In this document: positions 29,041 to 39,900 of the stretch, piece by piece
How the letters are laid out: each line of letters starts with the position of its first letter
Numbering within the stretch: the stretch's first letter is position 1
Assembly (NCBI GenBank): GCA_028015205.1
Contig: CM051516.1
Coordinates: forward strand, 29,581,230 to 29,645,229
DNA length: 64,000 nt
Direction: 5' to 3'
Origin: Mytilisepta virgata
Taxonomy: Eukaryota > Mollusca > Bivalvia > Mytilida > Mytilidae
Made by a program: the position numbers and the translations under genes
Notes under the pieces: model-generated
What the model was told of the DNA's origin: nothing
The model's database searches: none
The model's input: only the letters and a program-made list of their open reading frames with translations

Positions 29041-29399
29041 GGGGGGGGGGGGGGCTAATAAATCACAGTCCTTGGTATACCATTATTTCCTCACAAAGTC
29101 CTTAGCTTTTAATAACAAAGTGTCATGAACGCTTTTCACCAACGTTTATCCGAAAATGTGTATAAAATCTTTCTTTTGAAACCATCTCTAAAGTGTAATT
29201 GGCACTATTTAGTCCGTCACTGAGAAATCGCCTATTTACACTGGCTAGTAACATGATCCTACAAAAAGAAAAAAATTGTAATTGGCAATTATAAACAGCT
29301 GATAGTTTGAGTAATTTACATTTAGAAGATTTTAAAAACTATTTTTGCATTTCAGCGTTTGGTTGCATGTTTTAGAAATATAAAAGAAAGCATTGATTG

Positions 29400-29900
29400 A
29401 TTATTGTTTGCTTAATGTTCAGTGGCAAATATTTCATGCTTCTCCAGGACGAGAACCAGTCCAACAATTCATCAAACTCAATTAAAATAGGGATGGGACG
29501 GGACCGAAAGGTCTGCTACTGTTAAAGGGTGTGTGGTAATTTTAAGGTCGGATAATGCAGTCTTTTATGGCAGCCATTAGCCTACTCTTTTTCTAAAACT
29601 AAAGAAAGGGGTCTTTAGTGTTCAGGGAGTGTGGCATTCTCCAAACACGTTACCCACTATGGTCCGCGGTCTGGCTTTGCGTATAATGACTGACAACTCC
29701 ACAACGAGATTGTCTCCCCTGTCCTCCACTTGCACAGCTCTGAGACAACGATGAAAAGCAAAGTATAACACGCATCCTCTGGACAAAAATCTTCAACCTC
29801 GATTTAGTCTTATAGTTTCATTGGTCAATAGGAATAATACTGTGAATTTATCGTACCTTGATGTCCACTTTGCCGGCTCTTGTTTTTTATGGTGCAACAT
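29400..29900 (+). repeat. Dispersed 'AAATATTTCATGC..CCATTAGCCTA' repeat
   Basis: Begins CAGTGGCAAATATTTCATGC and ACGAGAACCAGTCC, then CCATTAGCCTACTCTTTTTC, GTGTGGCATTCTCCAAACAC and TCTGACAACTCC-like segments. The same series occurs in inverted order at 41020-41550, where two ends face each other. A typical mussel repeat from memory. No coding capacity. Confidence 0.6.
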
Positions 29901-29988
29901 CTTATATCTGGCAATATTTATTGGTGGCCGTAGTATCCGTAAACCAGCAAGTAAAATCCTGGGAGGCAAGAATAATTATCAATTATAG

Positions 29989-30110
29989 ACTTTTGACGAG
30001 GTCAATACATTATATATGGACCTGTTAGGCATATATTGACCGAGGACGAAGTCCGAGGTCAATATATTCCTAACAGGTCCATATATAATGTATTGACAGA
30101 GTCAAAAGTC
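29989..30110. repeat. Near-perfect 122-bp inverted repeat (hairpin)
   Basis: Left arm 29989-30046, right arm 30050-30110. They pair over GACTTTTGAC, then, after a 3-base mismatch, a 29-base block ending ATGGACCTGTTAGG, then ATATTGACC. The tip is GGAC-GAA-GTCC flanked by a two-base GA/GA mismatch. About 90 percent of arm bases pair. It lies 57 bp beyond a possible poly(A) signal of the minus-strand recombinase gene. It could be a foldback MITE, a hairpin RNA source or an element end. No target duplication was identified. Confidence 0.85.
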
Positions 30111-30166
30111 CATCATTGTTATATTACATATGTAGTTTTTTTAATTAGAATTTGATCAATTGCTTT

Positions 30167-30172
30167 TTTATT
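30167..30172 (-). terminator. Candidate poly(A) signal of the tyrosine recombinase gene
   Basis: AATAAA on the minus strand, 230 bp after the stop codon and just before the large hairpin. Chosen by position only. Confidence 0.35.
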
Positions 30173-30401
30173 GTTTCTGTTTTTTAGGCTTGGTGCGAGA
30201 GTTGAGGTTTTTTTCATGATTTTGTTGTATTTTCAATTCTTTTTGTATATGTATATCATATGTGAGACAAAAAAAGAACATAATTCAATTTCATATTTTT
30301 TAAAGTCAGAAATGAAATATTAACACTGAAAATAGAAATTTATCACACTGAAAACGTAAATTTTAAAAGTCAGACTGAAAGTATGAAACTTTGATAATGA
30401 G

Positions 30402-32592
30402 TCACTTTTCTTCTTTTGGCATGTTAAAATTGAAATTGAATGTTATATTAGAGCAGTTATACAAGTTGGGCATCGGCATCATTGGGTTCCTCATACATGT
30501 AGTTGAATTTAGTTCCCTCATCATTTTGACAGGTGCGTTGGTTGTTGACCCTTCAGCTGGAAGTAGTTCAAAGGTGCTAAAAATATCATCGAGACCATCA
30601 TTTAGAAGTTGAGCCCCATCCCCATCACCAATATCTTGTAGTAAAACTTGTTCCTGTGAACTTGTCAGTGTAACTAATTCAATGTTGTCATTTAGGCAAG
30701 AAACAGAAGTACTGGTGGCTGCAGCATAGGTTGATGTAGTTTTCAAGACTTTACTAGTAGTGGCATTAGTTTTGTGGTTTAAAGTGTCAGACATTTTTCT
30801 TTTAGTTTCTTCACTTGTTTGTCCACTGTATGTTCTCAATGAGTTTTCAGATTTGTGGCCTGTGACGGACATTATATGCTGACTCGGAAAGTGAGCTGCA
30901 TCTAAAACGTGGACTGTTGTAGCTCTTAAGGAGTGGTTAGTGTATGCCTTTGACAATTTAGCAGCCTCAGATATTTTTTTCATCATGGAACCTAGGAAGT
31001 TATGACCAAGTGCAATATTGTTGAAATAAATCCCATCCTTTGGTTCTTTCCTAGCTTGTTGAAAAAAAGACTTGCATTTGGCATTTAGTTTCTTTATATA
31101 AGCCACTAAACTGCGAACTGGACAACGAGGACTTTCTGAAATAAAGTGACAGCAAAATCAATACAATGTTTAATTTTTTTTTCATATTTTTAACTCAAGA
31201 ATCCTGAATCTATGAAAGTGTCTATTTTAAGAATGTAAGTAAGTAAACAAAACAAAGACACAAAGAAATTGAAGAACGCAATGATACATGTAGGCCAGAA
31301 ATTGTGGGTTAAACCAGGTTTTATTGGGCAAAAGTTGAAAGAAAATAATTTGATGATTATGGTAAAAGTATATTTGTTAAAAAAAGAAAAGAATTGTGCT
31401 GCATGTATATTACATATTACAGATACATGTAGATACCGGCTCATATGTCAAACAGTGTAACTTCTGGAAATTACATTATAAAACCATTTACAAATGCATA
31501 ATATATTTTGTTATAAATACATACCTTTTATTTCATACATCCGACCCTCACTTTTTGCGTCATCTGCTTGGTGATTTTTTGTGAGTTCGTCCTTGACTTT
31601 GTAAGCATACAGTGCCCCTGACCCATCTCTAGTGACAGCAAAATCATCTCTCTTGAGATCTCTGAGGTTTTCACGACCCCTCCTACCAAAATGCAGCATT
31701 AAATCTACAAAAACCTGCAAAAACAAAGTGTTTTTTTTCTGATAGTATTAAAATACAAAAACAAAGCAACATATCATTTTATACTAGTATTTACATGGTT
31801 ATTTAAAAAACATTTTTTTTTCTTAAAAAAACACTTAAACATTGTATCGTGCACTAGAATAGTTAAGCATGTGTAAGGAGGGGTATAAAATATCCATATG
31901 GCTAGCACAATGAACAACTACAAGATGCTTTATATGAAATCTAGACAATCAAGTACGTATACTTGCACTGTGATACTTGTCTTAAAGCATACAAATTATG
32001 ATACATGTACAATGTATGTGCATTTTTCATGAGAAAAAGCCTGGCCTGTCTGAAATAAAAATTAAAATGAAAATACCTTGTGCTGCAACACTTGTGCTGA
32101 ATCAGAACTTCTCCATGAATCCAAGTATGAGAACAAGATTTGTAAATCTGTGTCACAAATAAACTGGGTATGGTCTACGGAAGCTTTCCCTTCCCTTTTT
32201 AACTGCTTCACCACTCCACCAAACACTTTTGCGGACGTTGTAAAATCTTTTCCCTTGACAATATCAATTTTATTTTCCTTTACACTATCTAGATGCCTTT
32301 GAATACCTTGTCGATAAGACATAAGTGTAGTTTTTTTGTACATCTCTCCGTTTTTATCTCGTGCTTCTGCATAGAATTTAGTAAGAGTTTTGTCAAGGGT
32401 CTCAACATCGTAAGTTTCAAAGTCAGGATTTAGTTCATTTTCTGTTAAGTACTCTTTAAATAATTTGACTGCTTGCTTTGTAGCCTTTTTGGTGTTTGCA
32501 GAATCAGCATTTTCTACAATATTTTTGATGTCATCGTCACTTAAATTTACAAATTTTCTTTTTGTCGTCTGCTGCCCTTCTCCTTCCGCCAT
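30402..32592 (-). CDS. Crypton/KIAA1958-type (DUF3504) tyrosine recombinase
   Basis: Three exons on the minus strand: 32592-32077, 31714-31525 and 31135-30402 (phases 0 and 1), giving 479 residues without a stop. It starts MAEGEGQQTTKRKF. Residues about 15-165 form a helical core-binding region (TYDVETLDKTLTKFYAEARD, MSYRQGIQRHL). The catalytic set is complete: Arg in GRRGRENLRDL (about 183-186), His303-x2-Arg306 in TNHSLRATTV, His329 in VTGHKSENSLR and Tyr338. A conserved CPVRSL segment precedes the active site. The last 130 residues are Ser/Thr/Asn-rich. This is the DUF3504 recombinase shared by Crypton transposons and the domesticated KIAA1958, ZMYM and QRICH1 genes; DNA integration or excision is known or assumed for Cryptons. 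It lies downstream of the visible B4GALT exons on the same strand, probably in an intron or 3' flank. Mobile element gene or domesticated gene cannot be told from one copy. Confidence 0.85.
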
Positions 32593-33913
32593 ATTTGTTT
32601 ACAACGACATGTATAAAATATGCCCGGAACGGACGAATATCCGGATCTAAATTTAGTAACATAGCGTCAATATAGGTAAAAATAGAAACATAGCGTCAAT
32701 ATACCAAAAAGGCACCGTTTTGATTTTTAAAGTAAAGAAATACACTAAATATCCTTAAAATCACATGACCAAATAATCCAATGAAAATGTAAGAATTATT
32801 AACCATATGTAATATTAAAATATATATTACATTCCTTAACCCTTCGAAATTTCAAATTGGTTAATTCATAGTCACACGTTTTGTTATTAAAAGAATTACA
32901 ATACGGGTGATTCTAAATTATAATTTCAAGAAAATTATATAATAATTAGTGCTAATTATTACAAAGCTGAACCCCTTATTTTACCAATCGATAACTAATC
33001 CGACCTCTTGAGACCTGTGTTACCTAACGTTAAAATGGTAAATGGTAATTTAAATTATAGCTTTTTGAATCAGTCACTTCTTAAATTTATCGACCTTGGG
33101 CTTAGTCTTCGGTTAATACTGTAAGTCCAAACAATTATGTAATACTGTAATAAAACACATGGATTCGGTGAGAATGGACAGAAAAATAACTACAGCTTGG
33201 TCAGATGGAGGTTAACATAGGCTTGTACTTTTACATTGACGATAATGGGCGATTGAAACTGAAAACTTCATTCTGGCCTCTGTCTCACAAATGAGAGTAG
33301 ATATCTTCGGTTGTAGATTTCACGCCTTCCTTGAATTGACAAATCATCGGATGTTACTCACTGGCAATGTGACGGGTGCAGTTTACGAAGCAGGACATTC
33401 TTACCTTTCCGAATCACTTGATGTTACATCCTGTCTTTTGTGGGAATTCACACTACAAGTGTTTTAGTTTGGTTTGTTATATGGTTTTACTCCTTTGGTT
33501 AATGTGTCTTTGTAAATGAGTTGCAACATATTTTTACTCATTTGGTTGTCTCTTTGTCTCACGAGTTTATCTTTCCTATGGATTTCGATCATACGGGAAG
33601 CTGTTGTCGTTGATTTGTCGCTTCGGCATTCTTTTGTCGATATTTACATAGTTTACCAATTAAATATGAAAACTGAACACTGACGTTTGGAACGTTGGGA
33701 TCGATTCCTTATTACTATTTATCTTCGGTATATTTTCGTTTTAATTTGTTCATTGCTTAATGTTCAAATGAAAAATTCATACTTATTCATAATGAGAAGG
33801 TATGGGGCTAGGAAGTGGTATAGCGGGAATTTAAGTACAGATAATTTAAACTGCCATTGATAAACAGGACAGTTAACTTAGATATAGTAGATATTTAAGA
33901 ATTGTTATATTAC
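32593..33913. other. Recombinase 5' flank and B4GALT intron or 3' flank
   Basis: The first 120 bp upstream of the recombinase ATG contain two copies of AACATAGCGTCAATATA (about 32660 and 32690), a short direct repeat in promoter position. A 13-bp segment near 32803 (CATATGTAATATT) is repeated inverted near 30120, beyond the other end of the gene. Around 33290-33600 the text (TGTGGGAATTCACACTAC, GTTTAGTTTGGTTTGTTATA) looks like another dispersed bivalve repeat. No exon of B4GALT was recognised. Confidence 0.4.
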
Positions 33914-36900
33914 CTGTAAGCCATGTCGTCGTCTTCTCCACCCCAGCCCCAAAACTGGTTAGAATAACCATTAACTGTTTCAAAATGGTTCGTTTTCATT
34001 GCCAGTACACCGCCAACCAACATTTCATACTGTAATCTTAAATAAAAGATTTTCTAATATGTTGTGGGATAGAAGTAATGATACGTACATATTATCAGGT
34101 TTTCTGCAAACGTATATCGCAAAATATCAGCCACGAGACACAATGTGAAGCTTTTTTGACGAGTGAGCGTAGCGAACGAGCCAAAAAGCTTCATATTGTG
34201 TCGAGCGGCTTATATTTTAAAATATATGTTTGAAGAAAACTTGATGATAAATTTATCGTATTGTTAACTTGCAATCTTAATGGAATTTCTTACTTTTCAA
34301 TTGCCATCCGCCTATAACCGGATGTTTTCCTGATATATTCGGGTCAACGTTGGGTCAAACATTATAACGTCGCTAATATATTCGGGTCAGCTCATATTAG
34401 GGTCGGGTTAACTCTTTACGACGTCACAGTGCCGAAATACGGGAAATTCTGAAGGCCTCAGCAGGTCGATATAGCCATAGGGAAATACGATAAATAGGAG
34501 AACCAATTTCGGTTGGATGGATGGATGGATGGATGAATTACTATTTAAAGTTCAGTGTCAATTATTAAATGCATATGTTAATATGATATGAATATGAACC
34601 TTGCTTTGTACTAGACCGACAGGCTGAGCCATATTTCTGACGTGCTAGCTCACGAGGAAAGAGTCAACAGGAAGACATATCACCCCAATGGGGCACATTC
34701 TATAGCGGCAATTAGTCTATTCTTTTTCGGAAATTAAGGGTTCTTTAGCATGGCATACTATGATCCGAGGTCAGGCTTCCCGTATTGTCCTGACAACCCT
34801 GCGACATTGAGTCTACCGAATCCGCCACCTCGGAAGGCACTAGGCATTTCCGCGGGTTGAAGACCCGTGATCCATTACATGTAATGGATCACAGGTGCCT
34901 AGCACCACAGAATATTCTTTATCGCCGCTTGAGTGCGCGCTATGCAACCTTGTGAGTTAAGCCCCCAAACCTATCAAAGGTATCTCGGTAAAATTAAAAA
35001 TCAAAATGATCTATGAAGATGTTAAAAATCTTAAAACTGGCTGATTTTATACGAAAGTTTGGGTAGTTGTTTGCAATGTAGAAAATGTTTAAAAGGATAT
35101 TATTTCTTTAAGGTTTCTTTGTACTGGTCCGAAATGTTTAATAAATTTGATCCGCTAAAATATAAAGTTTTATTGGCACTTATATACTCAAGATGGCACT
35201 GAGTCATCTTTACTTAAACTTGTGCAGGTGTTTTTTAAAATATATATAAACACTTTTACTATATTAAAAGAAAAGCACTAAAAAGACAAGATCTTTATAG
35301 GCTATTTGAACAACGTGACATGGCATATTTTTGTAAAAATTTGACTTAATTCAATCTTATTCTTAACCGTCTGACAAATATTACATTTCCAAATCTTCAA
35401 AATTCAATATCCAATATTATCTTAATAAAAAATACACCAAATGCACTTGCTTTCGTTGTTATGTAAACTGTAGTTGTTAGAAGAAAATAATTATATTTCC
35501 ATTTCTTTTCTTTGGATTTAAATTTGAAATGTAAAATAACAAATTACTATAATTTTTTTGCTAAATTGAAGTGCCTGAGTAATCGATTATCAATATTTTC
35601 CTTTTCTTCTTGAACAATTGAATTCTTTCGTGTTCTGAATATGTAATCTTTTTATATCTTTCAGCATAGATGATATATGTATCAGTTCTACGAAGAACAG
35701 AAATATTTGTAACTGCACAACCCTTTTGATAATTAGTCTGTCATTGATTGGGATAAAGTGATACCAAGAAAAAAGCAAAACAAAATCAGATGCTCCTGGG
35801 AGAAATGGTCTGTCTGATGAGGTTAGTTCATCAATCATTCAAATATATTTGATATCATTATAAACCTTTGTCACTATTGACAGTCCCAAGAACATACAAT
35901 ATGTATATCCATTAAATACAGAAAATGAGAGGATAGTAAGTCACGAATACAAACATTCCTTGTTGAAGCGGTTAAATGCTTTCAAATCTTTGTACAAAGC
36001 CGATCATCTAATCATAGTTCTGAAAAAATCACTAAATGAGATCTTCATACCAAGTCAAGTAAATTTGAATGAAAATATTTTAAGTTGACAAAACAAGACA
36101 AGACAAAGACGTTTATTTCATATCAGCGTAAGAATGCTATAGCAAATTAACATTATTATAAAAATTTTTAATGTTATTTTATAAAAGCTTCCTTTCTTGT
36201 GTTGCTATGGTGGCAATATGTGTAACAATATTATCTTCTGTTTAAAATATCGGCAAAAGAATACCATAAATTCGAAATCCAAGGAAAATACAGTTTGGAC
36301 AACGGAACACAACAAATAAACGCCACAAGGATACATTTATAATTAAAAGAATACAAAAACGTATAATAAACTAAACAAAACTAGAAGAAGACAGCACGAG
36401 AGAACTCCCATTGAAAACCGGGAGCGACATCAGTTGTCTTGGACGGTTAAGCACGCCATGCTCCGTTAACGACACCCGTCACAGGCAAGTGAGATGTCCA
36501 TTCCAGAAGGACTAGAAATTTAACAGAAAATATCTAGTCTCATTCACGAGACAAAAACTTCGTATGGTTTCAGACCGAGATAATTTTCCTCTCTTTCGGT
36601 GATTTTTATATTTATAGCTAAAACAGCAATTACACTTAAACGTTCATCTTTGAGAGCAAAATGTTAAATATGTTGTTTTAGGAAAGAATTCTAGCTCGTT
36701 TCAATCTGACCATTCAATACGAACAATTAAGAGCACGCTTCATAATTTGTAATATCATTTTCCATGCAAGCAATTATTCTTTTGTATATACTTTAGTCAA
36801 ATAATAGGCATATAATTTTCTTTCCACTCTTACTGAACAGGATAAAAATTAAACTAAAAAAATTGGCATAAAATTTCGATGTCGCATGCAATTTTCAATT

Positions 36901-39900
36901 AATAATACAGGTCTAGAGTTGTCATTGCTTCATCATAAAATCATTTATGCCCAGATTCAATAAAAGAATTCTGTCTTCAACGATAGGAAGCTGTACATCT
37001 TTAATAACTGTCATCACAACTTAATTCGTAAAGCCATATTAGTAATCAAATAAGAAGAGAATGTTTAACTTTGGAAACCCGTTATCTGGTTAATGACTAT
37101 GTGCAAAGAAAGAAATGATATCAAAAATTTAATTTGCTCGTTTATAATTCAACAGAAGAAAGAGAAAATCAAATTTGGCACGACGAAATTAAATCAGCCT
37201 TTAAAATCTCATTTCTCGGAATCTCCTGAAAGACAAACTAAATCCTTTATCTATTTCTTGTTTTAAACAACACCAACCTGTACCAAAAGGAAGATATGTT
37301 GTCGACCTACTGCTGACAGTATTCTTTATTTGGCGAATTGGCAATCATTTTAAAGTGGTTCTCAAAACTATTTTTTGAAAAAAAAAACATTATTCTCCTA
37401 TAATCATTGCAAAATCTTATTGTAAAGAGAAGACATTTTTTGTTAAAACTAAAGCGTTGAAATTGATTAAGCAATAAGCTGATTTATGTTTTCAAAAAGT
37501 TTTATAATGGCTACCAACACCTTTTAGCTAAATATCCAAGTTCTAGAAAAGCACTTGTTATGAACGCGTTTTTCTCATCCTAGTTTCCATTACTGAAAGG
37601 TCTTACCAATAACCAATAGAATTTGGGGAGTTACTTAAGATATTTTCACAGTAAGGGCTACACATATGGAATTTTATGAAATTCTGTAAAAATGGCCTTC
37701 TCTCAATACCTTGAAGATTTTAATCTTGTACTGACCAGTCACTTGCAGATTTTTATTGACCTCCGTGAGATGCCATTAAACCCGTTACGGGAATGTCATA
37801 GCTTATCTTGAATACAGCGACAGTATACAAACAACAGCTAGTTTTACAGTTAAAATGAACACATTTTGACCCTGCTATCTAAATTATGTACCGTGACTAC
37901 CGTCCAACCAATTTAAAATTTCATGGCTAGCGGTCGCCTTGTTGGTAAGTATAGTGTATTGGCTTAGCGTATTTTAAACACCAGACGACATTTGGTATCA
38001 ATAAAACCGGTTTGACCCCACCATTTAGTACGGTGTCTATACAAAGTCTGAATACCCCGACTTTCTTTAATTTCGATGTTTGTATTTTGTGCCCATGTTA
38101 TTTCTTGTCTGAGGGTTTGTCGATTAAAGGCATGACTTGATTGGACTGTCGTTGTTGACCTATCCTGTAATCCGTTTTGTTGTTAATCAAATACAATTTG
38201 TTCATACCAATTTTGATACACAAGATGTGCCCATTTCGTCTATTTGCAAAATATGCTCTATATAAGATGGTGTATTGTTGACTGATTAATTTATTTGCTA
38301 AACGTCCTGTAGCAATTGCATGTAAGGTCAAAACGAGAGTAAGTTCAACAATACATCTCTGCTTGGTTTTGTATTCTGTAGTGGCCATTAGCATATCCTT
38401 TTTCGAAATGTGGTTTTCAACAAACAACACTGCCTAACACATTTGTCTCAGTTATGGTACGTGGTCAAAGTCACGTTTTCCCTATTATCATCTGACAAAG
38501 ACTCGTTTATTATATATCCAAATTAAATAACCCGAGTTAACATCAATCGATATCTAATTCTCGCTCATTGTGAAACCTATAAAACTCTAACTTTTTTATG
38601 GACGTACATTTTCGTTTAACGATTGGCAACATCAAACTAAAACTCTGGGACGTAATAAGATCAAGATCGCGTACATTTGGGCAGAACTGACTGATAGCAT
38701 TTTATTATATTAATAAGAGTTGTTTTGAAGCAATTGGTGTGTAAAGGAGACCAGTTCACCCAAAAAATGAGTGACCTGGTCGAGTTTAAGCACGATAAAT
38801 TGCGGAAAAAACTCTTGTTACTTATAATTCAATACTAAGTAATAATTACACTTTTCGGCCAAATAAAAAAGAAATAAGCGTTTTAGAATGGTACTCGTTT
38901 ACTGGCTCACATATTCATACGCAGAACGTCTTTTATCAGAAAAGAAAAGACCCCATGGAGACGTCACGTTGTCGACCAATCAAAATGAAAAATACACACT
39001 GTATTGGAATTATACCAATCTAAGCGGATATTGATAATTTACGCAAATTCCAGAAGTTCAATGTACCTCTGCATTTCTTATTCTCGGCGGAGCATTTCAG
39101 GTTGTGTTTCAGGGTTGTAGAACTTACATATGTCGTTCGATTACACAATTGGTGATGTTTAAGGATTATCAATATGTCATTGTTACGACGTATAACACCG
39201 CATAAAATAGACAACATGGCGGGTGTCTTAGAAACAAGAACTGCGTAGCGATCAGGACCTCGTGAGTTCACCATTTTAATTTTTGTTGTTGCTGTTTAGT
39301 AAAACTAATCTTAACTAGTTATTTTTCACAGCCTTTACCTGTAATTCATTTCGTTAACTGCAACAGAGAGGTGGGTTGGTTGCCATGGACAGTGATACAT
39401 GTTTCTGTCGTTTTCTGGGATGAGATCAACATCATGAAAAATAACACACTTGAAATTGAACAGTTTGTTGGCTTCAATGTATGCAGCATTCATTAGTTTG
39501 CCTTTGTTAAATATACCAGTCCCTGCCTAAAACAAATGAAAAAAAACTCTTCACCATCCTGTGTTATCTAAAACACGGAAGTACAAAGTATTTGAGAAGG
39601 TGTTTAAGACGCTAAAGTTAACATCAATTTTAATATAGCACATCATATTTTTTTTCAAATGTGAATTCTTAGGTTGGTTGTTTCAGTCAGAATGTTGCAT
39701 GTATATAATTTAACCATTGTTGTAGCTTGTCCCTTTTTAAAGGTGAGGTAAATACTTCCTTCGTCTTCCGGAAAGGATGTGTACAAAAGGAGAGACGTTT
39801 TGGTTCTTTTCTCTTTCAAGCTTAGGCCCAGGGGTTCCAGTGGACTGTATTAACCATATTGAACGTATTGATTTATTATTTTTAGAATCCTGATAAAAGT

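Larger units (their letters stand above)
34219..39338 (-). other. B4GALT intron 3, repeat-bearing, no other gene
   Basis: A 5.3-kb intron in total. Within it: an (ATGG)5 microsatellite at about 34513-34537; a dispersed repeat fragment at 34600-34900 that includes a perfect 24-bp palindrome at 34868-34891 (half-site TGATCCATTACA); a repeat at 36240-36560; and another repeat fragment at 38340-38540. No splice-flanked coding motif was seen elsewhere. Confidence 0.5.

Noticed and set aside
27191..33900. Missing last exons of B4GALT
   Set aside because: No minus-strand segment matching the family C-terminus with splice sites was found, so none is claimed.
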